A stretch of 23,013 nt of DNA from Lachnospiraceae bacterium UBA1251 (GCA_002308255.1 DBVZ01000021.1:1-23013), one strand, 5' to 3'. Shown: positions 14,702-22,367, counted from the stretch's first letter. Translations and numbers: made by a program. Notes: a model not told the origin generated them from the letters alone.

Positions 14702-15469
14702 TCAGAACGCTCCGAGTTCCCGTGAACAGGCTGCCGTGCAGGCCAGCAGCTGCGGGAGAAGGCTCTCGATATTGGGTTTGACGGAGGAGACGCTTCCGGA
14801 AATGCTTATGGCGGCAACGCAGGTGCCGCTTCCGTCAAAGACCGGCGCCGCAATGCATTCGAGCCCGGGCTCGCTCTCTTCGTTGTCAAGAGCGTATCCC
14901 TGCTCTTTAATGGTTCTCAGTTCGCGGAGCAGCTCATCGGCTGAACTGATCGTGTTGGGAGTGAGTTTTTCATAGGTGTAGCTCTCCGCGAATGCTTTCT
15001 GCTCCTCTTCGGGGAGATAGGCGAGAAGGACCTTTCCGGTTCCGAGCTGGTAGGCGCTGCGGGAAAAACCGACCCGCGACATCGTCTGAAACATCCGGGT
15101 GGAGTGTTCCTTGTGCAGGAACACGCCGTTGCCGTTCTCGTCGAGGACGGTGAGATGGACCATCTCGTTGACGGCATCCCGCAGGGTCTGCATGTGCGGC
15201 CGGCATACGGTGAGAAGATCGGTGCGGCGCAGCACATTGGAGCCGAAACGGACGAATTTATAGGACAGCCGGTATTTCATATCGGCGGTCTTAACAATAT
15301 ACCCTTTGTCCGTCAGCGTGTACAGTAGACGGAAAGCCTTTGCTTTGCTGACCCCGAGGGCGGTGCAGATTTCGGTGAGGGAAAGCCCGCCGTTTTCATT
15401 CAGCAGATCAAGGACATCCAGAGCGTCGGATAAAGACGACAGAATATAGTTTGAAGATTCCGGTTTCAT
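14702..15469 (-). CDS. IclR-family transcriptional regulator
   Basis: A 255-residue regulator with the standard IclR layout: an N-terminal winged helix-turn-helix (about 8-65; SSLSDALDVLDLLNE and LSLTEICTALGVSKAKAFRLL) and a C-terminal GAF-like effector domain (about 80-250; YQLGTGKVLLAYLPEEE, ESEPGLECIAAPVFDGSG, AAISISGS). AAAGGAG lies about 8 bases before the ATG. It is divergent from the oxidoreductase operon, sharing an 81-base intergenic region, and convergent with the symporter. The position points to control of the whole fermentation locus by an amino acid, 2-oxoacid or acyl-CoA intermediate; this is inference. IclR proteins may activate or repress. Confidence 0.94.
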   Translation of the reverse strand: MKPESSNYILSSLSDALDVLDLLNENGGLSLTEICTALGVSKAKAFRLLYTLTDKGYIVKTADMKYRLSYKFVRFGSNVLRRTDLLTVCRPHMQTLRDAVNEMVHLTVLDENGNGVFLHKEHSTRMFQTMSRVGFSRSAYQLGTGKVLLAYLPEEEQKAFAESYTYEKLTPNTISSADELLRELRTIKEQGYALDNEESEPGLECIAAPVFDGSGTCVAAISISGSVSSVKPNIESLLPQLLACTAACSRELGAF

Positions 15470-15490
15470 GTAGAAGTCTCCTTTAGGGAT

Positions 15491-15519
15491 ATGATAAACT
15501 TGTAAATATAAAAAATCAA
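15491..15519 (-). promoter_or_regulatory. Promoter of the IclR gene in the divergent region
   Basis: On the minus strand TTGATT (15514-15519) and TATCAT (15491-15496) are spaced by exactly 17 bases, close to consensus, just ahead of the iclR ribosome site. The transcript leader would be very short. The same 81 bases must hold the oxidoreductase promoter; AT-rich candidates lie near 15503-15512, overlapping this one, so autoregulation by the IclR protein is plausible. Confidence 0.5.
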
Positions 15520-15535
15520 GGCGCGCATCCGCGCC
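15520..15535 (+). other. GC hairpin just before the oxidoreductase ribosome site
   Basis: GGCGCG-CATC-CGCGCC is a perfect 6-bp all-GC stem with a 4-base loop, ending where the GGGAGGG ribosome site of the gamma-subunit gene begins. It lacks a T-run, so it is not a terminator. It could shield or insulate the ribosome site, or mark the mRNA 5' end. Its role is inferred from position only. Confidence 0.4.
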
Positions 15536-15550
15536 GGGAGGGCAAGTCTG

Positions 15551-16102
15551 ATGCAGAAAATCAAGTTTTACGGGATCGGCGGACAGGGGGCCGTCACAGC
15601 GGCGAAGATCCTGTCTGTCGCGGTTTCACTCCATATGAACGAGTATGCCGTCACGATTCCCGCGTACGGGCACGAAAGAAGAGGCGCACCGGTCTACGCG
15701 CACATCATCGTGGACAGTGAACCGGTCCTTCTGAACTGTTATGTCTATGAACCCGACATTGTGGCGGTATTTGACGACAACCTGCTCGATATGGGCGTCA
15801 ATATCGCGGAGGGATGCTCCGGAAAAGCGGTCCTTGTACTGAACAGCGCGGATCCGGACAAGATCGCCCGCTGCAAAGCCATGGGCTGTTTTGAAAAAAT
15901 CTATGTCTGCGACGCGACCGGTGCGGCGATTGCCAATATCGGACTGAATATCCCGAACAGTGCCATGCTCGGTGCGCTGGCAAAGACAGGCGTCGTGACG
16001 ATCGAAGCTGTGAAGGCAGCTGTGATCGAAAGTTTCGGAAAGAGAGGTGAAAAGAATGGAAATGCAGCAGAATACGCCTACGAACACACCGAAGAAGCGT
16101 AG
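15551..16102 (+). CDS. 2-oxoacid:ferredoxin oxidoreductase, gamma subunit
   Basis: A 183-residue gamma subunit of the pyruvate/2-oxoisovalerate:ferredoxin oxidoreductase family, the domain that contacts CoA in these enzymes. Diagnostic motifs are KFYGIGGQGAVTAAKIL at the start and PAYGHERRGAPVYAHI (about 37-52). It is the first of four consecutive subunit genes (gamma, delta, alpha, beta), the usual order of four-subunit enzymes. GGGAGGG precedes the ATG. Its last 47 bases overlap the delta gene in another frame, so the C-terminal residues and the delta N-terminus are encoded by the same DNA. The presence of ptb and buk favours a branched-chain or other acyl 2-oxoacid rather than pyruvate as substrate. 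Confidence 0.93.
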   Translation: MQKIKFYGIGGQGAVTAAKILSVAVSLHMNEYAVTIPAYGHERRGAPVYAHIIVDSEPVLLNCYVYEPDIVAVFDDNLLDMGVNIAEGCSGKAVLVLNSADPDKIARCKAMGCFEKIYVCDATGAAIANIGLNIPNSAMLGALAKTGVVTIEAVKAAVIESFGKRGEKNGNAAEYAYEHTEEA

Positions 16103-16358
16103 AGTCCTGGGGCCGTGTTCCCACGTTCTCGTTGCGTATAATACGGGAAGCTGGAGGATGGTGAGGCCTGTGGCGGATCAGGAGAAATGCGTCCGCTGCG
16201 GCATCTGCGCGGGGTACTGCCCGGTAGCTGCCATTACCGTTGACAAAAAAGCCGATCTCATGGAAATAGACTATACATACTGCAAGGGCTGCGGCATCTG
16301 CGCGAACGAATGTCCGAAAGAAGCTATTGCGATGAAACCGGAAGGAGGCGAGAACTGA
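16056..16358 (+). CDS. 2-oxoacid:ferredoxin oxidoreductase, delta (ferredoxin) subunit
   Basis: A 100-residue 2x[4Fe-4S] ferredoxin-like subunit that carries electrons from the thiamine site to external ferredoxin. Two complete cluster motifs are present: C45-x2-C48-x2-C51-x3-C55-P and C76-x2-C79-x2-C82-x3-C86-P. The segment TGSWRMVRPV before the first cluster is typical of delta subunits. I chose the ATG at 16056 because AGAGGTG lies 6 bases upstream; a GTG at 16047 falls inside that site. The gene begins 47 bases before the gamma stop codon and its stop is immediately followed by the alpha ATG, so translation of the set is coupled. Confidence 0.93.
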   Translation: MEMQQNTPTNTPKKRRVLGPCSHVLVAYNTGSWRMVRPVADQEKCVRCGICAGYCPVAAITVDKKADLMEIDYTYCKGCGICANECPKEAIAMKPEGGEN

Positions 16359-17561
16359 ATGCCGATCAAAATGTTTGACGGAAACGGCGCGGCTGTGGAA
16401 GCGATCCGCCTTGCCCGCCCGGGAGTCATAGCGGCTTATCCGATCACTCCGCAGAGCTCGATCGCGGAGCACCTCGCGGACGAAGTCGCGGAAGGAAAGA
16501 TCAAAGCGGAATACGTCCGCGTGGAATCGGAACATTCGGCGATGTCCGTATGCGTCGGCGCCCAGCTCACCGGCGTACGCGTCGCGACGGCTACAGCATC
16601 CGTAGGCCTCGCGCTGATGCACGAAGTGTGCGGCGTCACCGCCGGCGTCCGCCTTCCGATCGTGATGCCGGTCGTCAACCGCTCGCTGGTAGCTCCGTGG
16701 TCACTTTGGTGCGATCACTCGGACACCATGGCGGAGCGCGACACGGGATGGCTGCAGTTCTACTGCGCGAATGTCCAGGAGATCCTCGATCTTCAGCTCT
16801 GCGCTTACCGGATCAGCGAACACGAGGACGTCCTGACGCCTTCCATGGTCTGCTTTGACGGATTCTATCTGTCGCACTCCATGCAGCGCGTCGATACGCC
16901 GACCGACGAGGAGGCGTGGGATTTTGTCGGACCCTACGTCCGCAAAAACATGTATATCGATACGAAAGACGTCATGTTCGTCAATGACCTGTGCCCGACG
17001 GATGAGCACACGGAAATGAAGTATCAGCAGATGATGGGCTTCGAAGCCGCGCGGGAAGTCGTTCCGCAGGTATTTGCCGAATACGGGAAGCGTTTCGGCA
17101 GAAAGCTCTATACCGTTGAAAAATACATGCTTGATGACGCCGAGATCGCGGTCGTTGCGATCGGCTCCATGGCGGGCACCGGAAAATACGTTGTCAACGA
17201 GCTCCGGGAAAAAGGCATTAAAGCCGGACTTCTGCGGATCTGCATGTTCCGCCCGTTCCCGGAGGAAGAGATCCGGGAGGCACTGAAGAATATACCGGTC
17301 ATCGGCGTTGTCGACCGTTCGAGCGGCCTTGGCGGCGCGCAGGCGCCGGTCTGCACGGAGGTCAAAGCGGCATTGCTCGGAACGGATGCGAAAGTATTCG
17401 GATTTGTCGGCGGCATCGCGGGCAGAGATATTTCCGACGGCTCGTTCCGGAAGATCTTCGGGGAGCTTGAGGAGATCCGGGAAGGCACCCGTCAGAAAGT
17501 GACCCGTTGGTTCGACGCGCGGGAAGACGCGATGACGATCAGGGAGGTGGAAACATGCTGA
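16359..17561 (+). CDS. 2-oxoacid:ferredoxin oxidoreductase, alpha subunit
   Basis: A 400-residue alpha subunit, the pyrimidine-binding half of the thiamine diphosphate enzyme. The N-terminal domain opens with FDGNGAAVEAIRLARPGV and AAYPITPQSSIAEHL, contains the family glutamate in YVRVESEHSAMSVCVGA (the E that activates the cofactor in relatives), and the loop ATATASVGLALMHEVCG. The C-terminal domain (about 245-400) includes AVVAIGSMAGTGKYVVNELREKG and the VVDRSSGLGG segment. GGAGGCGAGA lies just upstream, and the start touches the delta stop. The alpha stop overlaps the beta start by a few bases. Length agrees with separate-subunit POR/VOR enzymes, not with the fused indolepyruvate enzyme IorA. 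Confidence 0.94.
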   Translation: MPIKMFDGNGAAVEAIRLARPGVIAAYPITPQSSIAEHLADEVAEGKIKAEYVRVESEHSAMSVCVGAQLTGVRVATATASVGLALMHEVCGVTAGVRLPIVMPVVNRSLVAPWSLWCDHSDTMAERDTGWLQFYCANVQEILDLQLCAYRISEHEDVLTPSMVCFDGFYLSHSMQRVDTPTDEEAWDFVGPYVRKNMYIDTKDVMFVNDLCPTDEHTEMKYQQMMGFEAAREVVPQVFAEYGKRFGRKLYTVEKYMLDDAEIAVVAIGSMAGTGKYVVNELREKGIKAGLLRICMFRPFPEEEIREALKNIPVIGVVDRSSGLGGAQAPVCTEVKAALLGTDAKVFGFVGGIAGRDISDGSFRKIFGELEEIREGTRQKVTRWFDAREDAMTIREVETC

Positions 17562-18430
17562 CTTATACCATTCAGCCCAAAGGACTGGTCTCTCCCGGCA
17601 TCAATACCTGTCAGGGATGCATGATCGACGTCATTTTCAGAAATGTTCTCGATATCCTCGGAGAGGATACCGCACTCGTGATCCCGCCCGGATGCGCGGC
17701 CCAGTTTTCCGGCTGCGGACCGGAATCGGCGATCACCGTGCCGGGGATCCAGGGCAACCTGGAAAATTCGGCTGCGATCGCGGCCGGTATTGCCGCCGGC
17801 TTCAGGTTCCAGGGAAATGACCACACGCAGGTCGTCGCGATCGCGGGTGACGGCGGTACGGTCGACATCGGCCTGCAGTCGCTGAGCGGCGCAATGGAGC
17901 GCAACGACAATATCCTGTATATCTGTTATGACAACCAGGCTTATATGAACACCGGCATCCAGGGCAGCAGCTCCACGCCATACGCGGCAAGCACGACGAC
18001 GACGCCCGCCGGAAAACCGGTCGGCAGCAAGGATCTGATCCGGATCGTGATGGCGCACAATGTTCCTTATGCGGCAACTGCCTCCGTATCGCATCTGCCG
18101 GATCTCAGAAAAAAGGTCAAAAAAGCGAAAGAGATCAAAGGGTGCAGAGTGCTTCACATTCTGAGCCCCTGCCCGACCGGATGGGGATATCCGTCGGCAA
18201 AGACCGTGGAGATCGCAAGAAAAGCGGTCGACAGCGGGGCATGGGTCCTTCTTGAATACGAGAACGGCAAAGTGACGCTGGGCAGGAAGCCGGCGGCGCT
18301 CGGCGACGTCGCGGAGTATATGAGCATGCAGAAGCGCTTCGCGGGCATCGGCGAAGATGCTGTCGCCACCGCGGCAAAGAACGTAACGGACCGCTACGCG
18401 TATCTTGAAAAACTGGCACAAATAGGCTGA
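17555..18430 (+). CDS. 2-oxoacid:ferredoxin oxidoreductase, beta subunit (thiamine diphosphate)
   Basis: A 291-residue beta subunit that binds the diphosphate of thiamine diphosphate and one [4Fe-4S] cluster. The cofactor motif runs from GDG (98-100) to DNQAYMNTG. Four cysteines in the expected places can ligate the cluster: C19-x2-C22, C54 in PPGCAAQFSGCG (with C47 nearby), and C206 in SPCPTGWGYPS. I chose the ATG at 17555, which overlaps the alpha stop and has AGGGAGGTGG upstream; the frame is open 16 codons earlier without a comparable site. Together the four subunits oxidatively decarboxylate a 2-oxoacid to acyl-CoA, CO2 and reduced ferredoxin. It is followed after 21 bases by ptb, which would accept that acyl-CoA. 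Confidence 0.94.
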   Translation: MLTYTIQPKGLVSPGINTCQGCMIDVIFRNVLDILGEDTALVIPPGCAAQFSGCGPESAITVPGIQGNLENSAAIAAGIAAGFRFQGNDHTQVVAIAGDGGTVDIGLQSLSGAMERNDNILYICYDNQAYMNTGIQGSSSTPYAASTTTTPAGKPVGSKDLIRIVMAHNVPYAATASVSHLPDLRKKVKKAKEIKGCRVLHILSPCPTGWGYPSAKTVEIARKAVDSGAWVLLEYENGKVTLGRKPAALGDVAEYMSMQKRFAGIGEDAVATAAKNVTDRYAYLEKLAQIG

Positions 18431-18451
18431 TCGGACAAGGGAGACGGGGAC

Positions 18452-19360
18452 ATGTTTCACAGTTTCAAAGAGATAGAAGAACACATCCTGAGCACCGGGA
18501 TCAAGAAAAGGCTGGTCCTTGCGAACGCGCATGACGACGATGCCCTGTCGGCGGTCGTTCACGCGGTCGAGAAGGGCGTCATCGAGGCGGTTCTGATCGG
18601 CAGACCGGAGGAGATCTATGACATTCTCGCGGCGAACGGACAGGACCCGGCAAACTACAGGATCATTGAGTGCCGGGACGAGAGAAAAGCGGGGCAGATG
18701 GCCTGTCAGATGGTGAAGGACGGCGAAGCGGACATGCCGATGAAGGGAAGAATGCAGACGGCGACATTTATGCGCTGCATCCTCGACCGGGAACAGTACG
18801 GCTTTTTAAAGGAAGGTTCGCACCTCAGCCAGGCCACTCTCATGGAATATGAAGAAGAAAACAGAATGATGATCGTCACGGACTGCGCGGTAACGATCGC
18901 GCCGGACTACCCGACCAAGATCAAGCTGATCGAAAATGCCGTCAGACTGGCGAACAAGATCGGAATCGAATGTCCGAAAGTCGCGGTGGTATGTCCTCTT
19001 GAGACCGTCAATCCGAAGATCCCCTCGACCGTTGAGGCGGCCATGCTCGCCAAAGCGGCGGAGCGCGGCCAGATCAAAGGCTGCATCGTCGACGGTCCTC
19101 TCGGACTCGACAATGCGATCGACAAAGAGGCAGCAAGGATCAAAGGCGTAAAGAGCGAAGTCGCAGGCGAACCGGACATCCTTCTCATGCCGGATCTGTG
19201 CGCCGGAAACATCTTCACGAAGTCGATCTTCTACTTCGCCCACATGAAATCATCGGGCACACTGCTGGGACCGAACATCCCCGTCGTCATGACAAGCAGG
19301 ACCGATGATCCGGAGGATAAGTACTACGCGATCCTGACGGCGATCATTCAGTGCCTGTAG
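18452..19360 (+). CDS. ptb: Phosphate butyryltransferase
   Basis: A 302-residue member of the phosphotransacetylase/phosphotransbutyrylase family, which exchanges CoA for phosphate on butyryl-, isobutyryl- or related acyl-CoA to give the acyl-phosphate used by butyrate kinase. Matching stretches are KRLVLANAHDDDALSAV (about 20-36), ADMPMKGRMQTATFMRCIL, the VTDCAVTIAPDYPTKIKLIE block, GCIVDGPLGLDNAID and MPDLCAGNIFTKSIFYF. Length is standard. GGGAGACGGGG lies just before the ATG. It is the last gene of the oxidoreductase arm and is followed by a terminator. In classical clostridia ptb and buk are adjacent; here they are in different arms of the locus. Confidence 0.95.
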   Translation: MFHSFKEIEEHILSTGIKKRLVLANAHDDDALSAVVHAVEKGVIEAVLIGRPEEIYDILAANGQDPANYRIIECRDERKAGQMACQMVKDGEADMPMKGRMQTATFMRCILDREQYGFLKEGSHLSQATLMEYEEENRMMIVTDCAVTIAPDYPTKIKLIENAVRLANKIGIECPKVAVVCPLETVNPKIPSTVEAAMLAKAAERGQIKGCIVDGPLGLDNAIDKEAARIKGVKSEVAGEPDILLMPDLCAGNIFTKSIFYFAHMKSSGTLLGPNIPVVMTSRTDDPEDKYYAILTAIIQCL

Positions 19361-19396
19361 GGACAGCGACAATATGTCGGAATTGAAGATTTTCTG

Positions 19397-19442
19397 AAAA
19401 CAGGGTCTTTGGGGATTTATTTCCGAAAGACCCTGTTTTTTT
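19397..19442 (+). terminator. Intrinsic terminator after ptb
   Basis: AAAACAGGGTCTTT (19397-19410) pairs with AAAGACCCTGTTTT (19426-19439) around a 15-base loop, followed by a T-run. It ends the oxidoreductase-ptb transcript about 37 bases after the ptb stop. Confidence 0.93.
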
Positions 19443-19711
19443 GGTGAAAATATATGGATTGGTCCCACGGATACTCGTAAAATACAAACAATGTTATAGT
19501 TGTTTTTTTACAACACAAGGCGACAAAATGTCTAATTAGGGGAAGGCGAATTATGCAAAAAAATGGAAATGAGCGGTGAAAAAGAGTTGTATAGGTTCCA
19601 AGAAAAAAGTTCTGTTATAATCGACAATAGAATAGAGCCGCATTTGTTCAGAATAATACGCTCCCTTTCCGAAGCGGCCCAAGGGGGAGATTGAAGATCT
19701 GGAGGTACTAT
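19443..19711 (+). promoter_or_regulatory. AT-rich leader with extended -10 promoter for the URO-D-like gene
   Basis: This stretch, together with the ptb terminator, is a gene-free gap of about 350 bases. TGTTATAAT at 19613-19621 is an extended -10 box identical to those of the ilvD/acpS palindrome and gives a leader of about 85 bases; I find no convincing -35 at 17 bases. Upstream, GTTGT-TTTTTT-ACAAC (near 19498-19514) is a small inverted repeat that could be a regulator site. An 8-codon reading frame at 19553-19579 has a ribosome-site-like GGGGAAGG but lies upstream of the promoter and is probably not used. Confidence 0.5.
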
Positions 19712-20722
19712 ATGCTGACACCAAAACAAAATCTTCTTGAAGCTTTGAAGTTTGATAAAGGAAAACCGGAATGCCTCTGCAATTCGTTTACCATGCTGCG
19801 CGGAATTCCCGGGGACCCGTGCTTCAAACTGATCAGGGGAAACCGTATCAGAGGAACCAATTCTTATGACCAGTGGGGCACGCTGATCCTGTTCCCGGAA
19901 GACGCGCCGGCGGCAGTTCCGCTTGTTACGGCGGAAAACCAGGTAATCAAAGACATTACCGAATGGCAGAAATATGTTAAAGTCCCGGATCTGATCGGAA
20001 AATGTTCCGACGGCTGGGAAGCGGCCATCGAGGCGGAGAAAGCGATCGACCATGACAAGTATCTCACGATGGTCGTTATGGGCACCGGCATTTTCGAACA
20101 GCTTCACATGCTGATGACGTTCGAGGACACTCTGATGAATATGCTTCTCGAGCCCGAAGCGATGCAGGAACTGATCGACGTGATCTGCGAGTACCGTCTC
20201 ACCTACATGAAGCTGATCGTGGATCATCTGCATCCGGACCTGATCATTTCCCATGATGACTGGGGTTCCAGAACGAGCCTGTTCTTCTCTGTGGACACAT
20301 GGCGCGAACTCTTCAAGGAGCCGTACAGGAAGCTGTATGATTACCTGCACTCTGAAAACGTCATCGTCATGCACCACGGCGATTCCTATATGGAGCCGCT
20401 CGTCGAGGATATGGCGGAGATCGGCGTCGATATCTGGCAGGGCGTTCTCAACACCAATAACATCGAAGCGATCTCGGAGAAAGTAGGAGACAGAATGCTT
20501 CTCATGGGCGGCGTCGACTCGGTGATCGACCGCGCGGACGCGACGGAAGAAGAGATCCGGACCGAGACCCGCAGAGCACTGGATGCTTACGGCCACCTCA
20601 AAGGCTTCTGGCCGGGCATGACCTACGGCGGACCGGGGACGATCTATCCGCACGTAGAAAAGATCATTATTGATGAGATCGACCGTTACAACCTGGAACG
20701 GTTCGGAGTGGCTATTTCGTAA
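19712..20722 (+). CDS. Uroporphyrinogen decarboxylase (URO-D) superfamily protein
   Basis: A 336-residue single-domain protein of the URO-D fold, the superfamily that includes heme-pathway HemE and the corrinoid methyltransferases MtaA/CmuA. Family-like features are the opening MLTPKQNLLEALKFDKGKPE, the segment YEWxRLTYMKLIVDHLHPDLIISHDDWG-type block around residues 165-190 (ICEYRLTYMKLIVDHL, then HDDWGSRTSLFFS), MHHGDSYMEPLVEDM (220-234), GVDIWQGVLNTNN and a C-terminal PGMTYGGPGT. It lacks the R-Q-A-G-R start of HemE. It also lacks the His-x-Cys zinc motif of MtaA-type enzymes: H221-H222-G-D is found instead, and no cysteine occurs in the C-terminal half. No corrinoid protein is nearby. GGAGG 6 bases upstream fixes the ATG at 19712. 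Function unknown. Confidence 0.8.
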   Translation: MLTPKQNLLEALKFDKGKPECLCNSFTMLRGIPGDPCFKLIRGNRIRGTNSYDQWGTLILFPEDAPAAVPLVTAENQVIKDITEWQKYVKVPDLIGKCSDGWEAAIEAEKAIDHDKYLTMVVMGTGIFEQLHMLMTFEDTLMNMLLEPEAMQELIDVICEYRLTYMKLIVDHLHPDLIISHDDWGSRTSLFFSVDTWRELFKEPYRKLYDYLHSENVIVMHHGDSYMEPLVEDMAEIGVDIWQGVLNTNNIEAISEKVGDRMLLMGGVDSVIDRADATEEEIRTETRRALDAYGHLKGFWPGMTYGGPGTIYPHVEKIIIDEIDRYNLERFGVAIS

Positions 20723-20753
20723 ATAAAGCCTGTCTCATTCGGGAGTGAAACAG

Positions 20754-20788
20754 AGCGGGCAGGAGAAATGCCCTCCTGCCTGCTTTTA
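20754..20788 (+). terminator. Intrinsic terminator between URO-D-like and transporter genes
   Basis: AGCGGGCAGGAG (20754-20765) pairs with CTCCTGCCTGCT (20773-20784) with one G-T pair and a 7-base loop, followed by TTTT. The short T-run may allow partial readthrough into the transporter gene 40 bases downstream, for which I see no separate promoter. Confidence 0.8.
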
Positions 20789-20825
20789 TGTATGAAGTGT
20801 GCGCCTGATCAAAGAGGGGGATATT

Positions 20826-22262
20826 GTGAGTACGCTTAATGAGAAGATCCACGCTCTTGAATTGCGGAAACTTGCAATTTTAGGAGCTACGATCGCGGCT
20901 GTTTCGCTGCTCATCATGCAGCACGTACCTACATCGGAGCTTCTTCCGATGCCGGCGAGAAATACGCTGTTTGTTCTGATCGCTGTAATAGCGCTGCTTG
21001 TCACGGAAGTGTTTCCGATCGGGATCGTATGCCTGCTGGCCGTTCCGCTGATGTATTTCTTTAAATGCACGCCGTCCGTTCCGGGCGCTCTCAGCGGATT
21101 TACCAATCCGATTCTTTATTTCGTTCTGGCTTCGTTCGGAATCTCGGAAGCCCTGACTGTTGTTCCGGTCTCCAAGCGGCTTCTTTTGTTCCTGATGAAA
21201 AGAGGCGGAAAGGACACAAAGAGGCTGATGCTCGCGATCATGGTCGTGACGGCGCTTCTGTCCTCTATTATGTCCAATGTCGCAGCGGCGGCGCTTTTTG
21301 TTCCGGTCGTCCTGAATTTTCTGGATGTATACGAGAACGAAGAAGACAGAAATAAGACCGGCCGCTCCTATATGATAGGACTTCCGGTGGCAAGTATGAT
21401 CGGCGGCATGATGACACCGGCCGGTTCGTCCATTAATATGCTGGCGATCAGCATGCTGGAGAAGAATGCCGGAATGACGATCACGTTCGTCCAGTGGATG
21501 TTCATAGGAATTCCGCTCACGATCGTCCTGCTTCCGATCGCATGGCTGATCTGCTCGAAGGTGTTCCCGCCCGCTCCGCTTGAAAAAGAAAAAATTGAAG
21601 CCTATGTGGATTCTGTCACAGCGGAGATTCCCGAAAAAATGGGCGCAAAGGAAAAGTATGTCGTTATTGTGCTTCTTGGCATGCTGATCCTCTGGATCCT
21701 CAGCTCCTGGTTCCCGGTCCTGCAGATCAGTGCGGTTGCCCTGATCGGCCTTGCGATGTATTTTCTGCCCGGACCGCTGCGCGTCCTGACGTGGAAAGAC
21801 TTCAAGCGCAGCGCTTCGATCGAGGCGTTTCTGCTGCTCGGCGTCATGATCTCCATCGGCAACGTGATCTCGGAGAGCGGTCTGAATCTGTGGATCGCTG
21901 AAGTGATCTTCCCGAAGGCGTTTCCGTCTTCAACGCTCCTCGTGATCGGTTTCATAGCCGTCATGATCTTCCTGCTGCTGATCATCATCCCGGTCGCGCC
22001 GGCTCTGTTCGCGATGCTGTCCGGCCCGCTCATCGCTTTCTGCGGAAAAGTCGGGGTCTCTCCGGCTATCGCGATGGCTGCGCTCGGCCTGTGCGCGTGC
22101 AACTGCTACCTGCTGCCGCTTGACACGGTGCCGGTGATCACGTACTCGACCGGTTATTATAAGATGTTCGATATGCCGAAGGCGACGGTCTGGATCCAGC
22201 TTGTGATGATCGTGATCTGCTCGCTGTGGCTGACAGCCGCGGGCGGAATCCTCGGGATCTGA
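20826..22262 (+). CDS. DASS/SLC13-type anion symporter (dicarboxylate/citrate transporter family)
   Basis: A 478-residue integral membrane protein with about 11-12 helices, organised as two related halves like the divalent anion:Na+ symporter family. Motif counterparts are SSIMSNVAAAALFVPVVL (first half, cf. the SNT region), MTPAGSSINMLAISMLE (cf. the Pro-x-Gly-Thr hairpin), and in the second half CNCYLLPLDTVPVITYSTGYYKMFDMPKA. I start it at the GTG at 20826, 5 bases after GAGGGGG; a GTG at 20799 is in frame but has no ribosome site. Known family substrates are C4-dicarboxylates, citrate and sulfate; the hairpin residues differ enough that I would not name one. It follows the URO-D-like gene beyond a modest terminator, which suggests, without proof, a linked substrate. 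Confidence 0.85.
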   Translation: MSTLNEKIHALELRKLAILGATIAAVSLLIMQHVPTSELLPMPARNTLFVLIAVIALLVTEVFPIGIVCLLAVPLMYFFKCTPSVPGALSGFTNPILYFVLASFGISEALTVVPVSKRLLLFLMKRGGKDTKRLMLAIMVVTALLSSIMSNVAAAALFVPVVLNFLDVYENEEDRNKTGRSYMIGLPVASMIGGMMTPAGSSINMLAISMLEKNAGMTITFVQWMFIGIPLTIVLLPIAWLICSKVFPPAPLEKEKIEAYVDSVTAEIPEKMGAKEKYVVIVLLGMLILWILSSWFPVLQISAVALIGLAMYFLPGPLRVLTWKDFKRSASIEAFLLLGVMISIGNVISESGLNLWIAEVIFPKAFPSSTLLVIGFIAVMIFLLLIIIPVAPALFAMLSGPLIAFCGKVGVSPAIAMAALGLCACNCYLLPLDTVPVITYSTGYYKMFDMPKATVWIQLVMIVICSLWLTAAGGILGI

Positions 22263-22326
22263 GACAGACGAAGGGACTGGTCCGCAGCCGGCGGAAAAGG
22301 GCTGCACGGTTTAAAGAAGAATAAAA

Positions 22327-22367
22327 GGGCGTGTGAAAAAACGAAAGTTTTTTCACACGTCCTTTTT
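22327..22367 (+). terminator. Intrinsic terminator after the transporter
   Basis: A 16-bp stem (22327-22342 with 22347-22362, one G-T pair) capped by a GAAA tetraloop and followed by a T-run, 65 bases after the transporter stop. An A-run precedes it, so it may also act on the minus strand for the convergent transposase gene. Confidence 0.92.

Noticed and set aside
15551..18430. Indolepyruvate:ferredoxin oxidoreductase (Ior)
   Set aside because: Ior has two subunits with fused large domains; here there are four separate subunits in gamma-delta-alpha-beta order.
19553..19579. Eight-codon leader peptide upstream of the URO-D-like gene
   Set aside because: It lies upstream of the probable promoter at 19613 and shows no run of regulatory codons, so it would not be part of the transcript.
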